A stretch of DNA of 15,519 nt from assembly GCA_016880695.1 (NCBI GenBank), contig JAEHCY010000389.1, positions 1-15,519 on the forward strand, read 5' to 3'. Positions 8,338 through 15,519 of this stretch are shown here, in pieces. The stretch comes from Chromatiaceae bacterium (GTDB taxonomy: Bacteria > Pseudomonadota > Gammaproteobacteria > Chromatiales > Chromatiaceae). Numbering within the stretch: the stretch's first letter is position 1; the number at the start of each line of letters is the position of its first letter. The position numbers and the translations under genes are program-made. The notes under the pieces were generated by a model, which did not search any database, was not told where the DNA came from, and saw only the letters and a list, made by a program, of their open reading frames with translations.

Positions 8338-8446
8338 AAGTGTGCTCAGGGGCCAAGTGGCACTAACTATGGTTGCTGGGGTGATTCATCTTCGGGCTTG
8401 GCGCTTGGTCTTGAGCGCCGAGCCGTCGATGTCGTGAGGGAACCTT

Positions 8447-9484
8447 ATGGATATTGCCGAACTACTCGCCTTTACGCACAAGAACAACGCCTCCGATCTT
8501 CATCTGTCCGCGGGTTTGCCACCGATGATTCGCATCGATGGCGACATGCGGCGCCTGAATGTCCCAACCCTCGATCACAAGACGGTGCACGCGCTCGTCT
8601 ACGACATCATGAGCGACAAGCAGCGGCGGGACTATGAAGAATTCCTCGAGGTGGATTTTTCCTTTGAGATCCCGGGGGTGTCGCGCTTCCGCGTCAATGC
8701 CTTCAACCAGCACCGGGGGGCATCCGCGGTGTTCCGCGTCATCCCCTCTCAGGTGCTCACCCTAGAGGAGCTCGAATGTCCTCCCCAGTTCATCGACATC
8801 ATCAGCGTGCCGCGGGGGTTGGTGTTGGTGACCGGTCCCACCGGATCGGGCAAGACCACCACCCAGGCGGCGATGCTCAACTACCTGAACGAGAACCTCT
8901 ATGCCCACATCCTCACCATCGAGGACCCCATCGAGTTCCTCCACACCAGTAACAAGTGTTTGATCAACCAGCGCGAGGTCCATCGCGACACCCGCGGGTT
9001 CAGTGAGGCCCTGCGTTCGGCCATGCGTGAGGACCCCGATATCATCCTGGTGGGCGAGATGCGCGATCTGGAGACCATGCGCCTCGCGCTCACCGCGGCC
9101 GAGACCGGCCACCTGGTGTTTGCCACGGTACACACCAGTTCGGCGGCCAAGACCATCGACCGTGTCATCGACGCCTTCCCCGGGGGGGAGAAGAACATGG
9201 TCCGCTCCATGCTTTCGGAGTCGCTGCGGGCGGTAATCTCGCAAGCCTTGCTCAAGCGGGTAGGGGGCGGGCGGATTGCCGCCTGGGAGATCATGGTGGG
9301 TACGCCGGCGATCCGAAACCTGATCCGTGAGGACAAGGTGGCGCAGATGTACTCGTCGATTCAGACGGGCCAGGCATTCGGTATGCAGACCCTGGATCAG
9401 TGTCTTCAGGACCTGGTCAAGCGTGGCAAGATCAGTCGGGCGGAGGCGCGCAGTCGTGCCCAGAGCAAGGATATCTTCCAGTAA
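8447..9484 (+). CDS. pilT: Type IV pilus retraction ATPase PilT
   Basis: Hexameric cytoplasmic ATPase that depolymerises type IV pili and powers twitching motility and DNA uptake. The 345 residues align end to end with PilT in pattern: N-terminal PAS-like domain beginning MDIAELLAF and ASDLHLSAGLPPMIRIDGD (15-33), Walker A GPTGSGKT at 130-137, Asp box TIEDPIEF at 157-164, Walker B region DIILVGEM at 198-205, His box TGHLVFATVHT at 220-230, and the PilT-specific AIRNLIRE at 288-295 needed for retraction. Slight departures are Thr in place of the usual Ser after the Walker A lysine and Gln140 where Leu is common. GAGGG 6 nt before ATG supports the start. pilU follows after 25 bases in the same direction. 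Confidence 0.98.
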   Translation: MDIAELLAFTHKNNASDLHLSAGLPPMIRIDGDMRRLNVPTLDHKTVHALVYDIMSDKQRRDYEEFLEVDFSFEIPGVSRFRVNAFNQHRGASAVFRVIPSQVLTLEELECPPQFIDIISVPRGLVLVTGPTGSGKTTTQAAMLNYLNENLYAHILTIEDPIEFLHTSNKCLINQREVHRDTRGFSEALRSAMREDPDIILVGEMRDLETMRLALTAAETGHLVFATVHTSSAAKTIDRVIDAFPGGEKNMVRSMLSESLRAVISQALLKRVGGGRIAAWEIMVGTPAIRNLIREDKVAQMYSSIQTGQAFGMQTLDQCLQDLVKRGKISRAEARSRAQSKDIFQ

Positions 9485-9509
9485 CGACTCAGACACGAGG
9501 GGGACGGTC

Positions 9510-10628
9510 ATGGACCTTGGCGGACTGCTGGTCATGATGGTGGAGAAGAAGGCATCGGACCTGTTCATCACGGCGGATTGGCCACCGAGCATCAAGGTCG
9601 ACGGCAAGGTGTTTGTGGTCGGCGACAAGCCACTCGCCCCGCTCGAGGCGCGCGACACGGTCTACTCGGTCATGAATGATCGCCAACAGAAGGAGTTCGA
9701 GGCCACGCGCGAGTGCAACTTCGGTATCACCGCCAAGGGGGTGGGTCGTTTCCGGGTGAGTGCCTTTATGCAGCGGGACGCGGCCGGCATGGTGCTCAGA
9801 CGCATCGAGAGTCAGATCCCCACCTTCGCCGAGCTCAATCTCCCGGCCCGCCTGAAGGATCTGGCGATGCTGCAGCGGGGCATGGTGATCTTCGTGGGGG
9901 CCACCGGCACCGGTAAGTCCACGTCCCTGGCGGCGGTGGTGGGCTATCGCAACCGCCACAGCACCGGTCACATCGTGACGGTGGAAGACCCCATCGAGTT
10001 CCTGCACGACCACCAGGGGTGCATCATCACCCAGCGGGAGGTGGGGCTCGATACGGGCTCGGTCGAGGTGGCCCTTCGCAATGCCCTGCGCCAGGCGCCC
10101 GACGTCATCATGATCGGTGAGGTGCGCACCCGCGAGGCCATGGAGCACGCCATCACCTTCTCCGAGACGGGCCAACTCTGCCTGTTCTCACTGCATGCCA
10201 ACAACGCCAACCAGGCGCTCGACCGCATCGTAAACTTCTTCCCCGAGGAGAATCGCCAGCAGCTGCTCCTGGAGCTTTCGCTGAACCTCCGCGCCATCGT
10301 AGCCCAGCAGCTCATTCCGCGGCCCGGCGGCCGCGGGCGCCGCGTCTGCGTGGAGATCCTGCTCAATACCCCGCTCGCCTCCGATTACGTGCGCCAGGGG
10401 GAGATCTATAAGCTCAAGGATCTGATGCGGCGTTCCGCCGAGCAGGGGATGAACACCTTCGACCAGGATCTCTTCCGCCTCTATAAGCAGGGCGAGATCT
10501 CTTATGCGGATGCTGTCCGCTACGCGGACTCCGCCAATGAGGTGCGCCTGATGATCAAGCTGGATAAGGACAATCCGGACGCGGACCTGCTCAGGGGTCT
10601 GGAGGACGTGACCCTGGTGGACAAGTAG
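9510..10628 (+). CDS. pilU: PilT-dependent retraction ATPase PilU
   Basis: Second ATPase of the PilT family, which in studied bacteria boosts PilT-driven retraction. The 372 residues show MDLGGLLVMMVEKKASDLFITADWPP at the start, Walker A GATGTGKS at 130-137, Asp box TVEDPIEFLH at 157-166, Walker B region DVIMIGEVRTRE at 198-209, and His box TGQLCLFSLHANNANQALDR. The lack of a second His-box histidine (GQLCLF instead of GHLVF) and the extended tail ending GLEDVTLVDK separate it from PilT. A GAGGGGGACGG site precedes ATG 9510. The stop lies only 8 bases from the stop of the converging pyrK-like gene, leaving no room for a separate terminator. Confidence 0.97.
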   Translation: MDLGGLLVMMVEKKASDLFITADWPPSIKVDGKVFVVGDKPLAPLEARDTVYSVMNDRQQKEFEATRECNFGITAKGVGRFRVSAFMQRDAAGMVLRRIESQIPTFAELNLPARLKDLAMLQRGMVIFVGATGTGKSTSLAAVVGYRNRHSTGHIVTVEDPIEFLHDHQGCIITQREVGLDTGSVEVALRNALRQAPDVIMIGEVRTREAMEHAITFSETGQLCLFSLHANNANQALDRIVNFFPEENRQQLLLELSLNLRAIVAQQLIPRPGGRGRRVCVEILLNTPLASDYVRQGEIYKLKDLMRRSAEQGMNTFDQDLFRLYKQGEISYADAVRYADSANEVRLMIKLDKDNPDADLLRGLEDVTLVDK

Positions 10629-10636
10629 GGCTCGAA

Positions 10637-11515
10637 TCAGCCGGGAAACACGCTGCGGGCGTCGAACACCGGGCCGTCCACGCACACCCGCTTCATCGCC
10701 GGGCCGCTGGGTGTCTCCACCGCCACCACGCAGCCGGCGCAGCCACCCACGGCGCAGGCCATGTACTCCTCGAGCGACACCTGACAGGGTAGCTCGGCCT
10801 CGCGGGCGAGCCGCGCAACCGCCTCCAGCATCGGATGGGGGCCGCAGGCAAACACCTCCACCTCTTGGTGCTGTGCCGGTGTCAGGCCCTCCAGCCAGCG
10901 GCGGGCCAGGTCCGTGACGTAGCCCTCGAAGCAGCCCGGGTAGCCCTGCAGGCTGGCCAGCCGGCTGGGGATGCCCCAATCCTCCAGCAGGGGCATGGCG
11001 CCGATCGCCCCAGGCGGTATCCCAGGAAGCAAGAATTGGGAGGGCACTACCGGGAACGGGAAGGGGACCTCGGAGCCAAGGATCACCAGGGGGCGGAAAT
11101 CTGGTTGCGTCCGCAACTGGTCCGCAAGGAAGATCATCGGTGGCATGCCGACCCCGCCGCCGATGAGCAGTGGGCGCGGCCGTTCGCCATGCACGACGAA
11201 GGGCGTTCCGATGGGGCCCAAAAGGCTGAGGCGCTCGCCGCGTCCGCGGCTTGTGAGCAGCCGCGTTCCGGTGCCCACCGCCTTGTAGAGGATCTCCACC
11301 CATCCCTGCTCGGGTGATGTCCGCAGGATGGAGAGGGGCCGGCGCATCGGCTGCAGCGGTGCGCACTGAAGATGGACGAAGCTCCCCGGACGGGCGTGGC
11401 GGGCGCATTCCGGTGCCTGGACCCGCAGCAGATATTGCTCCCCCGGGTGAGCCTCGTGGCTCAGGATCTCTCCCTCTTCGAGAAAGATACTGGCGCGCTG
11501 GGGCGCCGTGCTCAT
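10637..11515 (-). CDS. pyrK: Dihydroorotate dehydrogenase electron-transfer subunit-like protein (PyrK family)
   Basis: A 292-residue flavin/iron-sulfur reductase of the PyrK type. In class 1B dihydroorotate dehydrogenase PyrK passes electrons from the PyrDB catalytic subunit to NAD+. Visible parts are the FAD-binding RRPLSI at 58-63 and VGTGT at 80-84, the NAD-binding GGGVGMPP at 119-126, CGPHPML at 224-230, and a [2Fe-2S] cluster site Cys254-x4-Cys259-x2-Cys262 with Cys278 in RVCVDGPVF. All needed ligands are intact, so it should be functional. It starts at ATG 11515, overlapping the pyrX stop by four bases (ATGA), which indicates translational coupling. No PyrD catalytic subunit is in the window, and most gammaproteobacteria use quinone-linked class 2 PyrD, so the electron partner is unknown. 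Confidence 0.88.
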   Translation of the reverse strand: MSTAPQRASIFLEEGEILSHEAHPGEQYLLRVQAPECARHARPGSFVHLQCAPLQPMRRPLSILRTSPEQGWVEILYKAVGTGTRLLTSRGRGERLSLLGPIGTPFVVHGERPRPLLIGGGVGMPPMIFLADQLRTQPDFRPLVILGSEVPFPFPVVPSQFLLPGIPPGAIGAMPLLEDWGIPSRLASLQGYPGCFEGYVTDLARRWLEGLTPAQHQEVEVFACGPHPMLEAVARLAREAELPCQVSLEEYMACAVGGCAGCVVAVETPSGPAMKRVCVDGPVFDARSVFPG

Positions 11516-12813
11516 GGTGCGAGGTCCGGTCGGGAGTAGACGAGCTGACCGCCGAGCAGGGTGTAGGCCACCCGACCCTGAAACTCCCAGCCGAGGAAGG
11601 GGCTGTTGCAGCCGTGGCTGACCAGGGTCTCTGGTCTGAGCTCCCAGGTGATGAGGGGGTCGAACACGCAGACGTCGGCCACCCGGCCCACGTCGAGCCG
11701 TCCGAAGGGCAGCCCGAGCACGGCCGCGGGTCCCACCGTCAGACGGGCGAGCGCGGTGGCGAGGTCGAGAGTGCCCTCCTGAACCAGCCGCAGCGTCAAC
11801 GGAAGGAGGGTTTCGAGGGCGGATATCCCCGATTCCGTGGCCGGGAAGGGGCGTTCCTTGGCATCGGGCTCGTGGGGCTGATGGTCCGAGCAGATGGCAA
11901 TGATCTGCCCTCCCGCCACCGCCTCGCGCAGGGCAGCACGATCGGTGGGGGTGCGCAGCGGGGGGCTCAGGTGGCAGTTGCTGTCGAAGCCCTCCACGTC
12001 CATCTCGGTGAGGTGCAGTTGGTGCGCGCTCACATCGGCGCTCACCGCAAGCCGCTCCTGCTGCGCCTGGGCCAGCATGCGGCAGGAACGGGCGGCGGAG
12101 AGGCCGCGAAAATGCAGCCGTGCACCGGTCTGCTCGGCAAGGGCCAGGTCGCGGGCCAGCGCCACGGTCTCCGCCGCCACCGGGATCGCCGGCAGGCCAA
12201 GGCGGGTGGCTACCCTACCCTCGTGCACGCAGCCCTGGTCGCGCAGGTAGCTGTCTTCGGGTCTCAGGAAGGTGGTCAGGTCGAAGGTTGCCGCGTACTC
12301 CAGCGCCCGGCGCTGCACCAGGGTGTTGCGGATGTAGTGATCGGCGTTGCTCATGGCCACGCAGCCAGCCCGCTTGAGGGCCGCCATCTCGCTAATCTCC
12401 TCGCCCATGAGCCCGCGGGTGAGCGCCCCGGTGGGCAGGACCCGCGCCTTGCCCCAGTGCTGCGCGGTCTGCTGGATCAACTGGGCGACCGCGGCTGTGT
12501 CGATGATGGGCTGGGTGTCGGGCGGGCAGCACAGGGTGGTGATGCCCGCGGCGGCGGCGGCGGCGGTTTCGCTGCGGATCGTGGCCTTGTGCTCGGCCCC
12601 GGGCTCCCGCAGGCGGGCACAGAGATCGATCAGCCCCGGACAGACCACCAGCCCCCGGGCATCGAGGATGCGATCAGCCTGGAAACCCACCGGCGCCGAC
12701 CCCACGCCGGCCACCCGACCGGCCTCGATGTGCAGATCGAGCTCCCCGTCGACACCGTTGGCCGGATCGATCAGCCGTCCCCCTCGGATGCTGATGCGCG
12801 TGGACCTATCCAT
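11512..12813 (-). CDS. pyrX: Dihydroorotase-like non-catalytic chain of aspartate transcarbamoylase (PyrX/PyrC')
   Basis: A 433-residue amidohydrolase-fold protein that has lost most of the dihydroorotase metal site. The usual HxH of GLIDLHVHLREPG is Cys65-Ala-Arg67 ([13 protein letters not shown]); the FSDDG-type aspartate region reads MSNAD (154-158); the HxED histidine is Arg184 (LRPED); and the LHxxH histidine is Gly237 (LHFRG). The late aspartate remains as Asp310 in CSDHQPH. In Pseudomonas such a chain is needed to assemble class A aspartate transcarbamoylase, while true dihydroorotase comes from another gene. I chose ATG at 12813, overlapping the pyrB stop by 8 bases; an ATG 33 bases upstream is possible. 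Catalytic loss is visible; the structural role is inferred from family and from the pyrB overlap. Confidence 0.93.
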   Translation of the reverse strand: MDRSTRISIRGGRLIDPANGVDGELDLHIEAGRVAGVGSAPVGFQADRILDARGLVVCPGLIDLCARLREPGAEHKATIRSETAAAAAAGITTLCCPPDTQPIIDTAAVAQLIQQTAQHWGKARVLPTGALTRGLMGEEISEMAALKRAGCVAMSNADHYIRNTLVQRRALEYAATFDLTTFLRPEDSYLRDQGCVHEGRVATRLGLPAIPVAAETVALARDLALAEQTGARLHFRGLSAARSCRMLAQAQQERLAVSADVSAHQLHLTEMDVEGFDSNCHLSPPLRTPTDRAALREAVAGGQIIAICSDHQPHEPDAKERPFPATESGISALETLLPLTLRLVQEGTLDLATALARLTVGPAAVLGLPFGRLDVGRVADVCVFDPLITWELRPETLVSHGCNSPFLGWEFQGRVAYTLLGGQLVYSRPDLAP

Positions 12814-13792
12814 CGAGGCCGTCCCCGGGGTGGCCGCTCTGGGCACCCAGGGTCATGGCGATGACCGCCATGCGCACCGCGATGCCGAAACTGACCTGCT
12901 GCAGGATCACCGAACGGGGCCCATCGGCCACCTGGGAATCCATCTCCACGCCACGGTTGATGGGGCCGGGGTGCATGACGATGGCATCGGGCTTGGCAGC
13001 GCCCAGGCGCTCCTCGGTGAGGCCAAAAAGCTGAAAGTATTCCTGCTCGCTCGGCAGCATGGCCCCGCGCATGCGCTCGCGCTGCAGCCGAAGCATGATG
13101 ATCACGTCCACGTCGCGGATCCCCTCGGTCAGGTCATGGAAGACGTGCACGCCAAGCTCGCGGGCATCGCTCGGGATCAGGGTGCGCGGACCGATGACGC
13201 GTACCTCCGCCGTGCCCAGGGTGTTGAGCGCCGCGATCTGGGAGCGGGCGACGCGCGAGTGCAGCACATCCCCGACGATGGCCACCCGCAGCCGGCCGAA
13301 GTCGCCCTTGTGATGGCGAATGGTGTACATGTCGAGCATCGCCTGGGTGGGGTGGGCGTGGCGGCCGTCGCCGGCGTTGATCACGCTGATGTGCGGGGCC
13401 GCATGTTGGGCAATGAAGTGGGCGGCGCCACTGTCGCTGTGGCGGACGACGAACATGTCCACGTGCATCGCCTCGAGGTTGCGCAGGGTGTCGAGCAGTG
13501 TCTCACCCTTGACCGTGGACGAGGTCGAGATGTTGAGGTTGAGCACGTCCGCCGAGAGTCGCTTGGCCGCCAGTTCGAAGGTGGTGCGGGTGCGGGTACT
13601 GGTCTCGAAGAACAGGTTGGTCACGATCTTGCCGCGGCACAAGGGCACCTTCTTCACCGCCTGGGCGGCCACGCCCGCGAAGCCCGCGGCGATGTCGAGG
13701 ATCTCGGTCAATAACCCTCGGCTCAGGCCGTCGATGGTGAGGAAATGCCGCAACCGGCCCTGGCGGTCAGTTTGGATGTTGGTTGGAAGCAC
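12806..13792 (-). CDS. pyrB: Aspartate carbamoyltransferase catalytic chain
   Basis: Joins carbamoyl phosphate and L-aspartate, the committed step of pyrimidine synthesis. The 328 residues contain the carbamoyl-phosphate loop [13 protein letters not shown] at 61-73, the STVKGET loop at 92-98 contributed by the neighbouring subunit, RHSDSGAA at 117-124, HPTQ at 147-150, the aspartate-binding MLRLQRERM at 233-241 and [10 protein letters not shown] at 274-283. The chain starts with GTG at 13792, three bases after the pyrR stop, and a weak AGGA precedes it. The C-terminal tail ([13 protein letters not shown]) is longer than in E. coli and overlaps pyrX by 8 bases. With pyrX behind it this is the class A dodecamer type, which lacks a PyrI chain. 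Confidence 0.98.
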   Translation of the reverse strand: MLPTNIQTDRQGRLRHFLTIDGLSRGLLTEILDIAAGFAGVAAQAVKKVPLCRGKIVTNLFFETSTRTRTTFELAAKRLSADVLNLNISTSSTVKGETLLDTLRNLEAMHVDMFVVRHSDSGAAHFIAQHAAPHISVINAGDGRHAHPTQAMLDMYTIRHHKGDFGRLRVAIVGDVLHSRVARSQIAALNTLGTAEVRVIGPRTLIPSDARELGVHVFHDLTEGIRDVDVIIMLRLQRERMRGAMLPSEQEYFQLFGLTEERLGAAKPDAIVMHPGPINRGVEMDSQVADGPRSVILQQVSFGIAVRMAVIAMTLGAQSGHPGDGLDG

Positions 13793-13795
13793 GGG

Positions 13796-14359
13796 CTAGG
13801 TCCTATCGTCCGCTGCGGGCTTGACTTTGGCACGGCTCGTCGGCGCGCGGATCACCAGTGACAGCGGTTCTGGCCCCGTGAGCTTGAGGTGCTGCCCCGG
13901 TGCGAGCCGGGCCTGCCAGCCCACCAGATCGGCGGCGATGGGCAGCTCCCGGCCATCGCGCTCCGCCAGGGCGACGCGTAACACCGCAGCCGGGCGGCCG
14001 TAGTCGAACAGCACGTTGAGGGCGGCGCGAATGGTGCGGCCGGTGTGCAGCACGTCATCGACCAGCACCAGCTGCCGGCCGTCGATGTTCACCGGCAAAT
14101 GCGAGGGTCGCACCACCGGGTGGATCCCGATGCGGGTGAAATCGTCGCGGTAGAAGGAGATGTCGAGGGTGCCGAGGGGCTCGCTCAGGCCCAGGCGCCG
14201 GTGGATGCGCTCCGCCACCCAGACCCCGCCGCTGTGTATCCCCACCAAGAGCGGTCGCTCGATGCCGCGTTGGGCGAGGATCTGGCGCAACTGCTCGGCC
14301 ATCTCGTCGATGGCGGCGTCGATCTCCCGCGCGTTCTTCCAGGGTTCAGGTGTATTCAC
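13796..14359 (-). CDS. pyrR: PyrR-type pyrimidine regulator / uracil phosphoribosyltransferase
   Basis: A 187-residue phosphoribosyltransferase-fold protein. The PRPP loop is [13 protein letters not shown] at 97-109, preceded by the [11 protein letters not shown] strand-loop at 42-52 and the [13 protein letters not shown] segment at 66-78 typical of PyrR. Family members convert uracil and PRPP to UMP and, in Gram-positive bacteria, bind pyr leader RNA; in proteobacteria the regulatory role is less clear. The start is GTG at 14359, which lies inside the end of ruvX (14-base overlap). The C-terminus (after VIRAPT) is a short basic-acidic extension. I see no PyrR-type anti-antiterminator leader upstream, since its upstream sequence is coding. 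Confidence 0.94.
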   Translation of the reverse strand: MNTPEPWKNAREIDAAIDEMAEQLRQILAQRGIERPLLVGIHSGGVWVAERIHRRLGLSEPLGTLDISFYRDDFTRIGIHPVVRPSHLPVNIDGRQLVLVDDVLHTGRTIRAALNVLFDYGRPAAVLRVALAERDGRELPIAADLVGWQARLAPGQHLKLTGPEPLSLVIRAPTSRAKVKPAADDRT

Positions 14360-14747
14360 TCAACCAGGTTTCCAAAATGAGCTTCGCGGCCATGGCATCG
14401 ACGACCTCCCGCGAGGTCGCCTGTTTGCCGAGTCGGGAACGCGCCTCCCGCGAGCTTAGCCGTTCGTCCACCAGGCGTACGGTGAGGCGGAAACGCCCCT
14501 CGAGCTGGCGGGCAAACCGCTTGGCGCCCTCGGCCGCCTCAGCCTCGGTGTCGTCGAGGTCGAAGGGGAGTCCAACCACCAGGAGCTTGGGTTGCCACTC
14601 CCGGATGAGCCCGGCGATGGCGTCCCAATCGGGTCGTCCCTTGCGGGCGTGCAAGGTGGTGAGCGGCGAAGCCGACGCGGTGACCGTCTGTCCAACTGCG
14701 ACCCCGATCTTCCTTGGTCCGAAGTCGAAACCGAGCAACGCTTCCAC
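14346..14747 (-). CDS. ruvX: RuvX/YqgF pre-16S rRNA nuclease family (RNase H fold)
   Basis: A 133-residue RNase-H-fold protein, the expected family size, implicated in 16S rRNA 5'-end maturation and formerly called a putative Holliday junction resolvase. Acidic residues of the fold are in place: Asp8 in [15 protein letters not shown], Glu95 in VDERLSS (93-99) and Asp117 in [15 protein letters not shown]. The [17 protein letters not shown] stretch (55-71) carries Asp-Asp-Thr where many relatives have Asp-Gly-Thr. It starts with GTG at 14747 directly after the yqgE stop, with no intervening base, and its end overlaps pyrR by 14 bases. Confidence 0.95.
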   Translation of the reverse strand: MEALLGFDFGPRKIGVAVGQTVTASASPLTTLHARKGRPDWDAIAGLIREWQPKLLVVGLPFDLDDTEAEAAEGAKRFARQLEGRFRLTVRLVDERLSSREARSRLGKQATSREVVDAMAAKLILETWLSEYT

Positions 14748-15314
14748 TCAGGCGTGGCCTGCCTCACCACTCAAGAGATTGAGGTCGACCCGGAGCAGGC
14801 TGGCGGCCGCCTGCCATCGGCTCTCCGCGGGCAACCGGAAGAGGATGTCGGTCGCCGCCGGTCCGCTCAGCCAGGAATTGGCGCCGAGCTCGTTCTCTAG
14901 CTGGCCGCTCGCCCAACCGGCGTACCCGAGCGCGATGAGGACGCTCTCGGGCCCTTCCCCAGCGGCGATGGATTCGAGGATATCGCGGGAGGTGGTGATG
15001 CTGATCTTGTCGGTGATCTCCAGGGTGGAGTCCCAGCGCCGCCCCCCGGAGTGGAGCACGAAGCCGCGATCGGGCTGTACCGGTCCGCCCTGATAGACGG
15101 TGGTGCGGCCGATCTCGGGATCGACCGGTTCGATGTCGAGCTGCTCGAGCATGTCGCCGAGGTGAATATCGCTCATTGGCCGGTTGATCACCAATCCCAT
15201 GGCACCCTCTGCGCTGTGCTCGCAGAGGTAGGTAACGGTTCGCGAGAAATTGGGGTCCCGCAACCCGGGCATGGCGATGAGGAAATGGTTGGAGAGAAAG
15301 CTGCACGAATCCAT
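14748..15314 (-). CDS. yqgE: UPF0301 family protein YqgE/AlgH
   Basis: A 188-residue protein of the YqgE/AlgH family, conserved in proteobacteria beside ruvX; its biochemical role is not established, and AlgH was linked to alginate regulation in Pseudomonas. Signature segments: FLIAMPGLRDPNFSRTVTYLCEH near the N-terminus, GAMGLVINRPMSD, VYQGGPVQPDRGFVLHS, TTSRDILESIAAGEGP, ALGYAGWASGQLENEL and the terminal AGHA. ATG at 15314 gives MDSCSFLSNHFLIAMPG, which matches the normal length; an in-frame ATG at 15410 would add 32 unrelated residues. There is no Shine-Dalgarno sequence before 15314. It heads the operon with ruvX, pyrR, pyrB, pyrX and pyrK. Confidence 0.96.
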   Translation of the reverse strand: MDSCSFLSNHFLIAMPGLRDPNFSRTVTYLCEHSAEGAMGLVINRPMSDIHLGDMLEQLDIEPVDPEIGRTTVYQGGPVQPDRGFVLHSGGRRWDSTLEITDKISITTSRDILESIAAGEGPESVLIALGYAGWASGQLENELGANSWLSGPAATDILFRLPAESRWQAAASLLRVDLNLLSGEAGHA

Positions 15315-15321
15315 GGGCGAT

Positions 15322-15351
15322 AGTATCCGGCCCCGCATTCGGGTTTGTCCA
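15322..15351 (-). promoter_or_regulatory. Candidate sigma70 promoter of the yqgE-ruvX-pyr operon
   Basis: Reading leftward, TGGACA (15351-15346), an 18-base spacer and GATACT (15327-15322) form a fair sigma70 pair. The -10 ends only 7 bases before the yqgE ATG, so transcription would begin at or next to the start codon. This agrees with the missing ribosome-binding site but is not proof. Confidence 0.4.
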
Positions 15352-15421
15352 GCGCGCCGGACGGCCTGGCACCGCGAAGGGGTTGTGGGGGATTGGTCAG
15401 GACAGATCACCCCATAGGTCG

Positions 15422-15455
15422 TCGCCGCGGCAGGGTTTGGCGGGGTCCGCGGCGA
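15422..15455 (-). terminator. GC-rich stem-loop after the edge gene's stop
   Basis: TCGCCGCGG (15422-15430) pairs perfectly with CCGCGGCGA (15447-15455) around a 16-base loop. On the leftward strand it begins 7 bases after the TAG of the TonB-like fragment. No U-run follows, so it may be an mRNA-stabilising hairpin or a weak terminator. Confidence 0.35.
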
Positions 15456-15462
15456 TGCGCTG

Positions 15463-15519
15463 CTACTTATCCGAGCTTAGGGAGCTCAGGCGGTTGCTGT
15501 TCAAGAACTGCCAGGTTCG
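15463..15519 (-). CDS. C-terminal fragment of a probable TonB-family protein
   Basis: Only the last 18 codons are inside the window, read leftward to a TAG at 15465-15463: RTWQFLNSNRLSSLSSDK. The RTWQF-x-x-NRL pattern recalls, from memory, the C-terminal end of TonB proteins encoded beside yqgE and gshB in gammaproteobacteria, and tonB is the upstream neighbour of yqgE in Pseudomonas. A stem-loop follows the stop. Such a short piece cannot be identified with certainty; any open frame at an edge could look similar. Confidence 0.5.
   Translation of the reverse strand, partial: RTWQFLNSNRLSSLSSDK

Larger units (their letters stand above)
7905..8446. other. 542-base non-coding spacer between the OYE gene and pilT
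   Basis: No credible gene is present. Open frames cross it on both strands, but they run into the neighbouring genes and their translations show repetitive, repeat-derived peptides (the same DPSIR motif twice) and no domain. It holds a GC-alternating hairpin at 7998-8013, a degenerate interspersed repeat at 8139-8225, a 16-base perfect palindrome at 8256-8271 and an inverted repeat at 8321-8337 in the AT-richer part just before pilT. No T-run follows any of the hairpins. Confidence 0.7.

Noticed and set aside
8358..8377. Sigma54-like TGGCAC ... TTGCT before pilT
   Set aside because: The GG and GC doublets are 16 bases apart instead of the required 12.
11314..12864. Long rightward open frame (516 codons) opposite pyrX and pyrK
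   Set aside because: It lies antisense to two genes with clear family motifs, and its translation is Gly/Arg/Ala-rich without a domain; long antisense frames are expected in GC-rich DNA.
12347..13714. Long rightward open frame (455 codons) opposite pyrB
   Set aside because: Antisense to an unmistakable pyrB; low-complexity composition and no ribosome site of note.

Overview
The window looks like chromosomal DNA from a GC-rich gammaproteobacterium. The order yqgE-ruvX-pyrR-pyrB-pyrX next to pilT-pilU, with a TonB-like tail just upstream of yqgE, matches the neighbourhood known from Pseudomonas (pilT/pilU, pyrX-pyrB-pyrR, ruvX, algH/yqgE, tonB). The mix of genes (PPK2, AapJ-type binding protein, PyrK-like subunit) would also fit Chromatiales or a related sulfur/methane-oxidising group. 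That finer placement is inference. I see no tRNA, rRNA, CRISPR array, insertion sequence or phage gene.

Layout. Positions 1-2695 are read leftward: a small conserved protein of unknown function, a periplasmic amino-acid-type binding protein, and, 15 nt behind it, an ArsB/NhaD/SLC13-like (ion transporter superfamily) permease cut by the left edge. Positions 3109-7904 are read rightward: a six-helix membrane protein overlapping a polyphosphate kinase 2 gene, a DUF3313-type lipoprotein, an outer-membrane 'MetA-pathway' type protein, and an old-yellow-enzyme oxidoreductase. A 542-base spacer (7905-8446) holds a degenerate interspersed repeat and two symmetric sites before pilT and pilU, the twitching-motility retraction ATPases. 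From the right edge, a leftward operon runs yqgE-ruvX-pyrR-pyrB-pyrX-pyrK, with overlapping or nearly abutting genes, and meets pilU tail to tail 8 nt apart. A fragment that looks like the C-terminus of a TonB protein lies at the right edge.

How the genes work together. PyrB (aspartate transcarbamoylase), PyrX (a dihydroorotase-like chain that has lost most metal ligands) and PyrR (PRPP/uracil-binding regulator or UPRTase) form a pyrimidine module. An electron-transfer subunit of the class 1B dihydroorotate dehydrogenase type is translationally coupled behind pyrX, but no catalytic PyrD is in view. PilT and PilU are paired hexameric ATPases of type IV pili.

Most promising for novelty: (1) an ABC-type binding protein apparently co-transcribed with a secondary permease of the superfamily that also contains TRAP DctM, instead of ABC permease genes; (2) a recent 39-bp in-frame duplication in that binding protein; (3) the orphan PyrK coupled to a pseudo-dihydroorotase; (4) a possible leaderless start of the yqgE-pyr operon.
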